Below, one piece after another: positions 43,993 to 52,849 of a stretch of DNA of 64,000 bases (position 1 is its first letter; each line of letters opens with the position of its first letter). The notes under the pieces were generated by a model. It saw nothing but the letters and a program-made list of their open reading frames with translations. It was not told where the DNA came from and did no database searches. The position numbers were made by a program, and so were the translations under genes. Source of the DNA: Novosphingobium pokkalii (GTDB lineage Bacteria > Pseudomonadota > Alphaproteobacteria > Sphingomonadales > Sphingomonadaceae). The DNA lies in assembly GCF_014652855.1 (NCBI RefSeq), contig NZ_BMZP01000002.1, positions 186,001 to 250,000 of the forward strand. Direction: 5' to 3'.

Positions 43993-45271
43993 GCATATCC
44001 TGTTGTTGGGTTCGGGCGGGCGCGAACATGCCCTGGCCTGGAAATTGGCCCAATCCCCGCTGTGCAGCAAGCTCTATGCGGCGCCCGGCAATCCCGGCAT
44101 CGCGCAGGACGCGCAATTGGTGGCGCTCGACGCCACCGATCATGCCGCCGTCATCGCCTTTTGCGCCGAGCAGCGCATCGGCCTGGTGGTGATCGGGCCG
44201 GAAGCCCCGCTGGTCGATGGCCTGGCGGATTCGCTGCGCGGCGAAGGCATCCCGGTGTTCGGGCCGAGCAAGGCTGCTGCCCAGCTCGAAGGGTCGAAGG
44301 GCTTTACCAAGGACTTGTGCGCCCGCGCCAACATTCCCACCGCCGGCTATGTGCGCGCCACCAGCGCCACCGCCGCGCATGCAGCGCTCGACACGTTCGG
44401 CGCGCCGGTGGTGATCAAGGCCGATGGCCTGGCCGCCGGCAAGGGCGTGGTCGTGGCGATGACCATGGACGAAGCCCGCGCCGCCGTGGACGACATGTTC
44501 GACGGCCAGTTCGGCGAAGCCGGCGCGGAAGTGGTGATCGAGGAATTCCTCGAAGGGGAAGAAGCCAGCTTCTTTGCCCTGACTGATGGGGCCACCGTGC
44601 TGCCGCTCGCTTCGGCCCAGGATCACAAGCGCGTGGGCGATGGCGATACCGGCCCCAACACCGGCGGCATGGGCGCCTATAGCCCGGCCCGCGTGCTGAC
44701 CCCGGCGCTGGAAGCCCAGGCCATGGCGCAGATCATCGTGCCCACGGTCAAGGCCATGCAGGATGCCGGCACGCCCTATTCCGGCGTGCTCTATGCCGGG
44801 TTGATGCTGACCGCCAAAGGCCCGCAACTGATCGAATACAACGCCCGCTTTGGCGATCCGGAATGCCAGGTGCTGATGCTGCGGCTGGAAACCGACCTGG
44901 TCGAACTGCTGCTGGCCTGCGCGGAAAACCGCCTGTCCTCGGTCCAGCCGCCGCGTTTCAGCGCCGATCCGGCGCTGACCGTGGTGATGGCGGCGCAGGG
45001 CTATCCCGGCACGCCGAAAAAGGGCGGCTCCATTCATGGCATCGCCGCTGCGGAGGCGGCCGGGGCCAAGGTGTTCCATGCCGGCACCGCGCTGGGTGCC
45101 GATGGTGGGCTGGTGTCGAACGGGGGCCGCGTGCTCAACGTGACGGCGCGGGGCAAGAGCGTGCGCGCGGCGCGCGATGCGGCCTATGCGGCGGTGGATG
45201 CGCTGGACTTTGCCGATGGCTTCTGCCGGCGCGACATCGGCTGGCGCGAAATCGCCCGCGAAGGCGCCTGA
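43991..45271 (+). CDS. purD: Phosphoribosylamine-glycine ligase (GAR synthetase)
   Basis: The 426-residue ATP-grasp enzyme catalyses the second step of purine synthesis. The N-domain starts [19 protein letters not shown]. The ATP-grasp core carries [17 protein letters not shown] near residue 137-152, and the later signature [14 protein letters not shown] is near 295. The C-terminal domain ends at 45271. Length is normal. The IS1595-like element begins about 18 bases after its stop, so purD itself was not disrupted. Confidence 0.97.
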   Translation: MHILLLGSGGREHALAWKLAQSPLCSKLYAAPGNPGIAQDAQLVALDATDHAAVIAFCAEQRIGLVVIGPEAPLVDGLADSLRGEGIPVFGPSKAAAQLEGSKGFTKDLCARANIPTAGYVRATSATAAHAALDTFGAPVVIKADGLAAGKGVVVAMTMDEARAAVDDMFDGQFGEAGAEVVIEEFLEGEEASFFALTDGATVLPLASAQDHKRVGDGDTGPNTGGMGAYSPARVLTPALEAQAMAQIIVPTVKAMQDAGTPYSGVLYAGLMLTAKGPQLIEYNARFGDPECQVLMLRLETDLVELLLACAENRLSSVQPPRFSADPALTVVMAAQGYPGTPKKGGSIHGIAAAEAAGAKVFHAGTALGADGGLVSNGGRVLNVTARGKSVRAARDAAYAAVDALDFADGFCRRDIGWREIAREGA

Positions 45272-45292
45272 ACCCGCGCTGATTTTGAGGCC

Positions 45293-45309
45293 TATATACA
45301 TGAGTGACC
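45293..45309 (+). repeat. Left terminal inverted repeat of the IS1595-like element
   Basis: TATATACATGAGTGACC matches the complement of 47781-47797 at 16 of 17 bases. The four bases before it (GGCC) and the corresponding bases at the right end (GGAT) are less well conserved. Confidence 0.75.
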
Positions 45310-45426
45310 TAATTTGCAGAAAGATGCCTGAGTTTATCGGTATTTAGAATTTCCCTTTTTCTCAGAACAAGTTACATTTTGACAAGACAAATATGCGATG
45401 CTCTTTGCCCATCAAGGAGACGTGTC

Positions 45427-46278
45427 ATGTCAAGAGTTTCGCTCATTCAGGCTGATTGCCTCGCGGCGTTGAAGGTGGTCCCTGACCGCAGCATCAACAT
45501 GATCTTGTGTGATTTGCCCTATGGCACGACCCAGAACAACTGGGACAGCGTCATTCCCCTCGACCAACTCTGGGCCGAGTACGAACGCATTCTGGCTCCG
45601 CAGGGAGTGATCGCTCTTACCGGTCAAGGGCCGTTCACAGCGCGACTCATGATGAGCAACGAGCCGTGGTTCAAATACAAGTTGGTCTGGGAAAAATCTA
45701 AGCCAACCAACTTCCTGAACGCGAAAAAACAGCCCCTACGCAAGCATGAGGACATCTGCATCTTCTACCCGCGCCAACCTAAGTATCAGCCGCAGATGGG
45801 CGCGGGTGAGGCCTACGATAAGGGTGTCCGCAAGAACCAACTAACTGGCTCCTACGGCGATTTCAAACCCGCGCGTATCAAGAGCGAGGGTGGACGTTAC
45901 CCCACGGATGTGATCTATCATAAGACTGCCGAGAGCGAGGGTACGGTGTTCCATGCCACCCAAAAGCCGGTTGGCTTGGGCCGCTATCTGATCCGCACCT
46001 ATACCGAGCCAGGCGACGTGGTAATGGACAATGCTTTCGGATCGGGAAGTTTTCTTGTTGCCGCCGCGATGGAGGGCCGCAACGCCATCGGCATCGAGCT
46101 AAACGAGGATGTGCAACTGTTCCGCAACGGCGCAGTCGATCTAATTGACGTGGCGGCACAGCGGCTATCACAAGTGCCCGGCTGCGCGATCAAGGTAAGC
46201 CCCACCAGCCCAGCCCGCGAGCATCGCAAGGCGATAGACTGGGCGATGGGGCGACAGCTTGCTCTCACTGGATCGTAA
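45427..46278 (+). CDS. Beta-class site-specific DNA methyltransferase, element passenger
   Basis: The protein has 283 residues from ATG 45427, preceded by AAGGAGA at 45414-45420. Catalytic motif IV is DLPYGTT (residues 29-35) and SAM-binding motif I is DNAFGSGSF (about 201-209). Motif IV before motif I is the beta-class order, for N6-adenine or N4-cytosine methylation. The region between (about 60-195) would hold target recognition. No cognate restriction enzyme is recognisable. Base composition and lower GC match the element rather than the chromosome. Its 3' end overlaps the convergent 182-residue gene by 14 bases. Confidence 0.88.
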   Translation: MSRVSLIQADCLAALKVVPDRSINMILCDLPYGTTQNNWDSVIPLDQLWAEYERILAPQGVIALTGQGPFTARLMMSNEPWFKYKLVWEKSKPTNFLNAKKQPLRKHEDICIFYPRQPKYQPQMGAGEAYDKGVRKNQLTGSYGDFKPARIKSEGGRYPTDVIYHKTAESEGTVFHATQKPVGLGRYLIRTYTEPGDVVMDNAFGSGSFLVAAAMEGRNAIGIELNEDVQLFRNGAVDLIDVAAQRLSQVPGCAIKVSPTSPAREHRKAIDWAMGRQLALTGS

Positions 46279-46813
46279 GGCTGAACACCCCCGCGTTATC
46301 GCGCGTGACCGTTACGACATGACCAGAAAAATTGTTATTGTGAAGGATGGTTGCAATCTGATCTGGCCAGTGCAGCCATGTATTCGGCGCGTCGTTGTTA
46401 TCCTGACGGGTGCTGTCATGGGTGACCTTAAACAACACCATACCGAGGTAGATGCCTTGAATGGTCACATTAAGAGGAATGTGCGCCTCTTCAACCGGCT
46501 TGCCGTTAAACTGCCCTGGCTGCCAAGCCGCGTTGGCGAACAGGGTCTGTCGGAACCACGTCTGAAAGATACCGGTCGAGATATTTCCGCTGGTTAGGCG
46601 TAGATATGGCACGATTCCGCCCTTGGTTGGCTGCTGTGCATCCGTCGTCGAAAGACTCTTTTGCCAAGTAAGCAAGGATGATCCCCTTATTGAACGTCCG
46701 TCGGCCACCTCGGCCGCGAGCGCTTCGTTTCTATCAGTCTGTATGAAACGAGCGAGCGCTTCGTCAAAGGATAAGTCGAGTCCGAACGGTGGATTGCGAG
46801 TGGCTCCTGTCAT
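46265..46813 (-). CDS. Unrecognised 182-residue passenger protein
   Basis: ATG 46813 has AGGA upstream and lies 11 bases after the decayed transposase stop. The N-terminus (NPPFGLDLSFDEALARFIQT) looks like a short acidic helical adaptor. The rest is a beta-rich domain with many aromatic residues (IFQTWFRQTLF, AAWQPGQFNGKPVEEAHIP, APNTWLHWPDQIATIL). No catalytic motif, signal peptide or membrane segment was identified. It is convergent with the methyltransferase. A restriction-type partner or a regulator is possible, but neither is supported by a motif. Confidence 0.7.
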   Translation of the reverse strand: MTGATRNPPFGLDLSFDEALARFIQTDRNEALAAEVADGRSIRGSSLLTWQKSLSTTDAQQPTKGGIVPYLRLTSGNISTGIFQTWFRQTLFANAAWQPGQFNGKPVEEAHIPLNVTIQGIYLGMVLFKVTHDSTRQDNNDAPNTWLHWPDQIATILHNNNFSGHVVTVTRDNAGVFSLTIQ

Positions 46814-46824
46814 TCGATCAATTC

Positions 46825-47745
46825 CTAGTGAGTGAGCCGTCCTGCTACTTGATCAAGCAACAGATTAACCCCTGCCCCCTCATCAGCATCACGGCGGCTA
46901 AAGCGCCATGTCATTTCGCCAAGACACTGACCTAGGTGCTTGGATGAAAGCCAATGGTGCGTGCCGACGATTTGGCACTTTAACGACGTCCGCACGTTTT
47001 TAATACCACTGGTGCGAAGGCAATATTTACGGACATATTAGCCCGCACTATGGCTAACCCGGATATCAAAATAGGCGTCACCACGCCCGACTAACGAAGT
47101 TTGCTCGTCGGTCATGACAGCGGTGCCAGGCGCGACATTTTCGCAGCTTGCTGATTGGATATTGCGCGGACCTAGGCGTGGGGTAATGCCAGTACGCAGT
47201 TCACTTTCTCCCTCTAGCATTCCAAGAACGGCAATCTTTCATTTGCCGCTCTGCTTACCACCGGTACGCTGCCAAGAGTGCTTGTTCATTTGCTCACCGC
47301 CGATGAAGGTTTCGTCTGCTTCAACTTCGCCGCTGAGCGGGCGGTTGAATGAGCGCGTTTGCGCAGCGTAGCGCAGGCGGTGTAGAACGAACCATGCTGA
47401 TTTTTGGGTGATCCCCAAGTCCTTTGCCAACTGCGTACTGGCGATTCCCTTCTTGTGGCTGGTGATGAGCCAGATTGCCAAAAGCCACGTGCGAAGCGGC
47501 AATTTACTGTCCTCAAAAATGGTGCCTACACGGATAGAGAAGCGCTTGCGACAATGACCACACTTGTGGGTGCGTTGGTCAGAGAAGCAATAAATGCGGT
47601 CTGAATTACAGTGTGGGCAAAATGCCCCGTTTTTCCAGCGGATTGCGGTGAAGTGGTCAATCGCGGATTGCTCATCAGGTGCTTCCCGCATCATTTCGAG
47701 CATACTGTTGAATGTTGTGAGCACTGGCTTTCTCCGCTTCGCCAC
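46825..47745 (-). pseudogene. IS1595-family transposase, frameshifted remnant
   Basis: The intact part starts at GTG 47745 and runs to 47239 (168 residues). It has a zinc ribbon (CPHCNSDRIYCF and CGHCRKRF) and a helix region, then the first DDE acid in GEVEADETFIGG. The continuation appears in another frame from 47220 (MLEGESELRTG, ENVAPGTAVMTDEQ, with the second Asp), then a TAA replaces the codon after SHSAG at about 47038. The C-terminus is still readable to the TAG at 46825 (VGTHHWLSSKHLGQCLGEMT and LLLDQVAGRLTH). The protein cannot be made as one chain, so the element is no longer autonomous. Confidence 0.85.
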
Positions 47746-47780
47746 CTTACATATAGGCGTCTAACGGCCCCAAGCCAATG

Positions 47781-47797
47781 GGTCTCTCATGTATATA
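47781..47797 (-). repeat. Right terminal inverted repeat of the IS1595-like element
   Basis: GGTCTCTCATGTATATA is the complement of the left repeat with one difference. It lies 35 bases upstream of the transposase start, as expected for the transposase-proximal end. Confidence 0.75.
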
Positions 47798-47811
47798 AAT
47801 CCCTCTGTTTT

Positions 47812-49677
47812 TCAGCGCGGGTCAACCACCTGCCAGGCGGCGATATGGGTTTGCTCCTGGCCTGCGCTGGCCAGTGGGAACGGGCGCAGCCAGGCCGGTG
47901 GCGTGCCCGCCAGCAGGGCGGCCGCCAGACCATGCGGCGCTTGCCGGCTGTAGATGCGCATTTCCGGGGCCGTGGTGCAGACCACCACCAGCGTGGCGTG
48001 GCGCTTGCGCACATAGGCGCGCGCCGCCTCGGGATCGGCCAGGAAGGCGTGCATGACATCGCTGATCGCCGCAGCGGCGCGGTGATGGCCGGTGGCCACC
48101 ACGCGCTGGTGCGTGCGCAGCAGGATATCGGGGCCGATATCGACCGGCGCGAAAATATCGGTGGCCGGCATCGCCGCCAGCGTACCCAGGCCACGTCGGA
48201 AATCGCATCCGCGCAGGCTGCCCATGGCCGGGTCGCGATCGGCCGGCGGATGGCCCAGCTTGGCCCAGGCCGTCTCGCCCAGCGCGACCGGCAGGATCGG
48301 CAGCACCGCCAGCAGCATCAGCACGTTGATGCCCATGCGACGTGCGGAACTGGTCTGCGCCACGGCCGCCAGGCGCCATTGCCGCACTTGCCAGGCCGCC
48401 GGAAGGATGGCGACGCCCACCGCCGTGGCCATCGCCCGGCTGACCATGGCGCCAACCGCCACGGCGCCGAGCAGGACGAGGGCGTGCTGCATCCAGCGCA
48501 GCCGCTCCGGCAGGGAGGGCGCGCTCTGGATCAGGCGCCAGCAGGCCCACAGCCCCAGCGGCACCGCGCCGATCAGCGCGATGGCATTGTGCAGCGTGGT
48601 TTCCCAGATCGGGCGCCCTTCGCGCACATTGTCCAGCCAGTGGCTCTTGACATAGGGATCGATGCCGCCGAACGCGCCATTGGCACATTGCGGCGCGGCC
48701 AGAGCCACGATCGCGGCCGCGCCGCCAGCGGCCAAGGCCAGCACAGCCAGGGCCAGCAGGCGCGAGGAGGGGCGCCGGGATGGACGCCACTGGGTCAGGC
48801 CAGCGCCGCATAGCGCCACCCAGCCGAGCGCGGCCATGTGCATCGGCGAGACGGCATCGCAATGCTCAACGAGGTCACCCAGGCCCCGGCAGGCCAGGAA
48901 CAGGCCGGCCGTGCCGAGCGCCAGCGCTGCCGCCGCATGGCCCGGCCGCTGCCACTGCCCGTCGATCACCGCACGCAAGCCGACCACGCCGATGAACAGC
49001 GCGGTAAGCGGCAGGCCTTCGAGCGAAACAGTCAGCCCGGCCGCGAGCGCCAGGCCGAGCACCCAGCCACCACGGCGCGGATCGCGCGCATGCAGCCCGA
49101 CCACGGCGCCCAGCGCAGAGACGATCTGCCAGCCATGGTGATCGATGCGCAAGGGCTGCATCTGGTGCAGCACGATGCCCGAAAGCCCGACGATGATCCC
49201 GGCCGCCACGGCCGTGTCGCGGCCGAACAGGCGATTGGCCGCGTGCATCGCCAGGGCCAGCGTGCACAGCACGGTCAGCGCCGGAACGATCACCGCTGCG
49301 GCGATTTCGGCGTTGGCAGTGCCCAGCAGCGGGCGCAGCGCCACGATCGTGGCCGCGATCGGCAGGTCGACCAGGCGCGACCAGTGCATCAGCACGCCTT
49401 CTGGCGCCATGATGCGATACTGGTGCAGATCGAACCAGCCTTGCCCGGCCAGCAGATCGCGCACCTGGACCAGGCGCAGCACGTCGTCGGGATCGCCCAT
49501 GCGCAGCGCGGGAATGTCGCGCGCAAAGATCAGCAGTTGCAGCCCTACGATCAGCGCCCAGATGCCCAGCACCATCCACCAGCGCAGCGGCGCGGCGGGC
49601 ATGGCCCCAGGTGGCGGCGCGGCAGCTTCGGCAGCGGAAGAAACGCGCTCGGTGTGCGCCGGAGCCAGCATCGCCAT
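47812..49677 (-). CDS. Large GT-C-like polytopic membrane protein (oligosaccharyltransferase-like)
   Basis: This 621-residue protein has about twelve membrane helices and a C-terminal soluble region (about 480-621). The first loop carries MGDPDDVLRLVQVRDLLAG followed by APEGVLMHWSRLVDLP, and a second loop has LRIDHHGWQIVS. This acidic and DHH pattern resembles Stt3/PglB-type GT-C enzymes working on polyprenyl-linked sugars. Relatives are often annotated as AcrB-like, which the sequence does not support. The start overlaps the GtrA stop (ATGA), so it shares that operon. Acceptor and donor are unknown. Confidence 0.65.
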   Translation of the reverse strand: MAMLAPAHTERVSSAAEAAAPPPGAMPAAPLRWWMVLGIWALIVGLQLLIFARDIPALRMGDPDDVLRLVQVRDLLAGQGWFDLHQYRIMAPEGVLMHWSRLVDLPIAATIVALRPLLGTANAEIAAAVIVPALTVLCTLALAMHAANRLFGRDTAVAAGIIVGLSGIVLHQMQPLRIDHHGWQIVSALGAVVGLHARDPRRGGWVLGLALAAGLTVSLEGLPLTALFIGVVGLRAVIDGQWQRPGHAAAALALGTAGLFLACRGLGDLVEHCDAVSPMHMAALGWVALCGAGLTQWRPSRRPSSRLLALAVLALAAGGAAAIVALAAPQCANGAFGGIDPYVKSHWLDNVREGRPIWETTLHNAIALIGAVPLGLWACWRLIQSAPSLPERLRWMQHALVLLGAVAVGAMVSRAMATAVGVAILPAAWQVRQWRLAAVAQTSSARRMGINVLMLLAVLPILPVALGETAWAKLGHPPADRDPAMGSLRGCDFRRGLGTLAAMPATDIFAPVDIGPDILLRTHQRVVATGHHRAAAAISDVMHAFLADPEAARAYVRKRHATLVVVCTTAPEMRIYSRQAPHGLAAALLAGTPPAWLRPFPLASAGQEQTHIAAWQVVDPR

Positions 49678-50090
49678 CAGCGGAACACCACCTGCTTGCG
49701 CAGCACCCAGGTGGCGGCAAAGCTCAGGCCGATGGCCAGCACCTTGGCGCCGCGCGGATCAAGCCCCAGACGCACCAGGCCGCCCACCACCAGCGTGGTG
49801 ATCGCCAGGCCGACCAGCGCCGAGCCCACGAACAGCGCCTGCTGCCGCCGCCGCGCCGGGCCGGACGCAGCAACGGTTTCGGCAAAGACCGCGCGGCTGG
49901 ACAGCAGCCAGTGCGCCACGATGCCCAGGGCATAGCCCAGCGCCGAAGCCGCCATGGCCGGCACGCCCAGCGCCAGCAGCGCCAGGAAACTGCCCATGTC
50001 CACCGCCAGCGCCCCCACGCTGGCAAGGACATAGCGCACCAGCGTGAGCTGGCCCAAACGGTGGAACAGGGGCACGACCATGGCCATCAT
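49677..50090 (-). CDS. GtrA-family membrane protein
   Basis: The 137-residue protein has four membrane helices and the GtrA layout (VRYVLASVGALAVDMGSFLALL, ALGYALGIVAHWLLSSRAVF, and FAATWVLRKQVVFR at the end). Members are thought to flip or position polyprenyl-phosphate sugars. It lies between a UGM-like flavoprotein (53 bases upstream) and a GT-C-like protein (overlapping), in an operon suited to glycan assembly. Confidence 0.88.
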   Translation of the reverse strand: MMAMVVPLFHRLGQLTLVRYVLASVGALAVDMGSFLALLALGVPAMAASALGYALGIVAHWLLSSRAVFAETVAASGPARRRQQALFVGSALVGLAITTLVVGGLVRLGLDPRGAKVLAIGLSFAATWVLRKQVVFR

Positions 50091-50143
50091 TGCCGTCTAA
50101 CGCCTCTCGGCAAAAGGATAAATCGATCCGGTTCGCGAAATGC

Positions 50144-51742
50144 TCAGGCAGCGCGGCGATCCGGCGCCGCAGCGATGCGTTCCGGCACGGCGCGCACCGA
50201 AGCCAGCGCGGCGGCCTGGTCGGGCGTGACCGGGCGCGTGCTGGGCAGGCCGGCCTCGGCGCCTTCGGCCCCTGCTTCGTGATATTCGGCGTCTTCGTTG
50301 ACGCACCAAGTGTCGTAGAGCCGACGCTCGGCCACGATGTTTTCCACCGTGAGCATCGCGGTCATCATTGCGTGGTCCTGGTTGTTGTAGCGGTGCATGC
50401 CGTTGCGACCCACCAGGTGCAGGGTGGGATAGGCCGCTTCCAGTTCGGCACGCATGGCGGCGACATTGGCGGCATAGGTATCGTCATAGACCGGATAGGC
50501 CTTTTCCTGGCGCACGACGACGCCGCCGATCACCTGGTCGGGCTGGACCAGCCCGAGGATCTGCATTTCGCGGGTGGCCAGCGCGATCAGGTCATCGTCG
50601 CTCGATGCCCAGAGATCATCGCCTTCAAAGCAGAAGTATTCCAGGCCCACGCAAGCAACGCTGTCATCGGGCACCATTTCGGGCGACCACGAGCGGAAGT
50701 TCTGGATGCGGCCAACCTTGACCTTGCTGTCGTGGATGTAGATCCAGTTGTCGGGGAACAGGTCTTCCGAGCGGATCTTGAGCGCCACGGTCAGGAAGTC
50801 GCGATACTTCAGTTCGTTGGCCTCGATCGTGGTCTGCGGCAGCGGGTGCATCCGCGCCGCCAGCTCGCGCATCGGCGCCGAGGAGATGGCATGGCGGGCG
50901 CGGATCAGGGTTTCCCCGCCATCGGCGCCGGTGGCGCTCAGCCGCCAGCCGCCCTGGCCATCGGCCGCCAGTTGCTTCATCGCCTGGCCCATCAGGATAT
51001 GGCCGCCCTTGGCCAGAATCTTGTCACGCGCGGCTTCCCACATCATGCCCGGCCCGAGGCGCGGATAGCGGAAGGTTTCCAGCAGCGTCTTGGTCTGCAT
51101 GCCGTCGTTGGGCTTCTTGTTGAGCCCCAGGCTGCGCTTGAACCCGTCGAGCACGGCGGCGCCAAGCGACAGGCCCTTGATGCGCTGCGCGGCCCAGTCG
51201 GCGCTCATCTCGTTGCAGGGCATGCCCCAGACCTTTTCGGTATAGGTCTTGAAGAAGATCGAATAGAGCTTTTGCCCGAACTGGTTGGTGGTCCAATCCT
51301 CGAAGCTGCGCACGGTCTTCTTGGGGAAAGCCTTGGCTTTCACGTAGCTGGCCATGCACAGGGTGGAGCGCAGCACGCCGAGGTTGAACAGCGCCTCGAA
51401 CGCGCGCAGCGGATAGGAATAGAACTTGCCCTCGTAATAGATCCGGCTCATCCGCGGGCGCTGGATGAAATCGTCGGGCAGGATCTCGTTCCACAGGTCG
51501 ACCACGGCCTGGGACTTGGAAAAGAAGCGGTGGCCACCGATGTCGAAGCGATAGCCTTCGTGCTCCACCGTGCGGCTGATGCCGCCGACATAGCGCGTGT
51601 CCTTCTCGATGATCGCCACCGAAAGGCCCTGCTTGGTGAGCAGATAGCCGGCGGTCAGGCCGGCCGGCCCCGCGCCGATGATCGCCACGTCGACATCGTA
51701 TTGACGGCCTTCATCCCCCGAAGTGCCCATCCCGTTAACCAT
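50144..51742 (-). CDS. FAD/NAD(P)-dependent oxidoreductase, UDP-galactopyranose mutase-like
   Basis: The protein has 532 residues from ATG 51742, which has GGGGG six bases upstream; GTG 51745 is directly before it. The FAD site is VDVAIIGAGPAGLTAGYLL near residue 20, then EKDTRYVGGISRTVEHEGY, typical of the UGM/protoporphyrinogen-oxidase-like clan. It also carries HRFFSKS and KVWGMPCNEMSADWAAQRIK. The family rearranges or oxidises nucleotide or lipid sugars. It is first in an operon with GtrA and a GT-C-like protein, so a role in building a surface sugar is likely but the reaction is undetermined. Confidence 0.85.
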   Translation of the reverse strand: MVNGMGTSGDEGRQYDVDVAIIGAGPAGLTAGYLLTKQGLSVAIIEKDTRYVGGISRTVEHEGYRFDIGGHRFFSKSQAVVDLWNEILPDDFIQRPRMSRIYYEGKFYSYPLRAFEALFNLGVLRSTLCMASYVKAKAFPKKTVRSFEDWTTNQFGQKLYSIFFKTYTEKVWGMPCNEMSADWAAQRIKGLSLGAAVLDGFKRSLGLNKKPNDGMQTKTLLETFRYPRLGPGMMWEAARDKILAKGGHILMGQAMKQLAADGQGGWRLSATGADGGETLIRARHAISSAPMRELAARMHPLPQTTIEANELKYRDFLTVALKIRSEDLFPDNWIYIHDSKVKVGRIQNFRSWSPEMVPDDSVACVGLEYFCFEGDDLWASSDDDLIALATREMQILGLVQPDQVIGGVVVRQEKAYPVYDDTYAANVAAMRAELEAAYPTLHLVGRNGMHRYNNQDHAMMTAMLTVENIVAERRLYDTWCVNEDAEYHEAGAEGAEAGLPSTRPVTPDQAAALASVRAVPERIAAAPDRRAA

Positions 51743-51874
51743 CACATGCCCCCGTCCAAGCGGTCTCGCTGATGGAATCGGAATGCAGGAAAATGGATAA
51801 GGGACAGTTAACGTTAAGCGTATCTTGCCGAGGCTCTAAGGGTTTTGCGCGAGGGGCGACCCCCGCGCCGCCGG

Positions 51875-52570
51875 TCAACCGGGCTGCCCCTTGCCGGGCC
51901 GGCCGGCCTGACGAGCGGCCTGGCGCGCAGCTTCGGTCAGGGCCTGGCCCAGTTGCAGCGGCGCGGAAATGCGCGCCAGCTCGTCAAGCTTGAAGGTCTG
52001 TTCAAAGACCAGGCCATAGCGGGGATGGTTGCGCCAGCGCACTTTGGCATAGAGCGGTTCCATCACCCCGGTATCGAGCCGGACCAGCTCGTGCACCATC
52101 AGCCACTTTTCGCATTCGATGCAGGCGCCCTGCTGCGAAATGTCGTGGAACTGCACGTGGACGTTCTCGCCGCCGGAATGGAGCACGGCATCGAGCACCA
52201 GGCGCAGGCGCACCTGGCGGCGGGGATAAGGCCCCTCGCGCTCGTCGAGCAGGCGCTGGACGTCGATCTCTTCCAGGAATTGCAAGCCGGCGTGATCGCC
52301 CGTGGTCCACACCAGGCGCGCCTCGTGGCGCTCGCCGGTGCCCAGCTCGATCGCCAGGCTCTTGTGCTCGGGGATCGGCGTGAACAGGCGGATCTTCACG
52401 CCGGTGGCCGAGGCATCGCGCAGGATGCAGAGGAATTCGCGGCCATCGACGATCAGCTTGGCCGCACGGATCAACAGGGTGAAGCGCGGCGCGGCGCGCA
52501 GTTCGGCACCGGTGGGGGAAGCGGCGGTGTCTTGCCCGGGTTCCTCGGGCAGATCGTTGCGCTGGGCCAC
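51875..52570 (-). CDS. Tandem PilZ-domain protein
   Basis: The protein has 231 residues from GTG 52570, preceded by GGAGAAGAGG; the frame is open further upstream without a site. Two PilZ modules are seen: residues about 25-110 with RAAPR and DASATG, and about 118-205 with RRQVR and DISQQG. Both keep RxxxR and [D/N]xSxxG, the c-di-GMP ligands. The C-terminal tail is Ala/Arg/Gln-rich. It is a likely c-di-GMP receptor acting on motility or surface polymers, but no effector neighbour identifies the output. Confidence 0.85.
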   Translation of the reverse strand: MAQRNDLPEEPGQDTAASPTGAELRAAPRFTLLIRAAKLIVDGREFLCILRDASATGVKIRLFTPIPEHKSLAIELGTGERHEARLVWTTGDHAGLQFLEEIDVQRLLDEREGPYPRRQVRLRLVLDAVLHSGGENVHVQFHDISQQGACIECEKWLMVHELVRLDTGVMEPLYAKVRWRNHPRYGLVFEQTFKLDELARISAPLQLGQALTEAARQAARQAGRPGKGQPG

Positions 52571-52849
52571 AGCCCTCTTCTCCAATGGCGTGCAATTTCC
52601 CCTTGGCCGGGTGCACACGGTCCCGGTATGGCTTCTCTTATCGGGCAAGTCTTGCCTTTGCGTTACCCTAATTTGCGGTATACCGGCAAAAATTGCCTGA
52701 AAACGGCGCCGGGCGGCCACCGGGCGAAGGCGGGCGCGCAGGGTGCCATGCCCGCGATGGCGCATGTGCCCGGCCAAGTTCCTTGACTTTTCGGTCGCGC
52801 TTGCCTAGCTGCACCCTCTCCCCGATCATTTCCATTTTCCGGAGTGCCC
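52571..52849. promoter_or_regulatory. Divergent PilZ/rpoZ promoter region
   Basis: These 279 bases hold no gene. Near 52640-52700 are two short dyads: GGCAAG-T-CTTGCC and TTGCGGTATACCGGCAA (a near-palindrome centred on GGTATACC). They are in the AT-richer centre of the gap and could be operators for the PilZ gene. A GGAG lies before the rpoZ ATG. Confidence 0.35.

Larger units (their letters stand above)
45289..47802. mobile_element. Decayed IS1595-like insertion element with passenger DNA methyltransferase
   Basis: This segment of about 2.5 kb is visibly lower in GC than both flanks. It is bounded by inverted repeats (core TATATACATGAG[T/A]GACC at 45293-45309, mirrored at 47781-47797; 16 of 17 bases match). 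It carries an IS1595-family transposase reading inward from the right end, broken by a frameshift and a stop. It also carries an intact beta-class DNA methyltransferase and an unrecognised 182-residue protein. No matching target duplication was found at the probable edges, so the exact termini are uncertain by a few bases. Confidence 0.8.

Noticed and set aside
45272-45430. A tRNA or attachment site after purD at the left edge of the low-GC segment
   Set aside because: No cloverleaf or direct repeat was found; the inverted terminal repeats and transposase remnant explain the segment better as an IS1595-like insertion.
45280-47815. Target-site duplication around the IS1595-like element
   Set aside because: The eight bases outside the left repeat (GATTTTGA) do not match those outside the right repeat (CTCTGTTT), so no duplication can be claimed; the ends may have decayed or shifted.
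51733-51740. CtrA-like TTAACCAT half-site at the UGM-like gene start (another at 63277 in coaE)
   Set aside because: Single half-sites inside or over coding sequence occur by chance; no paired site with 7-base spacing was present.
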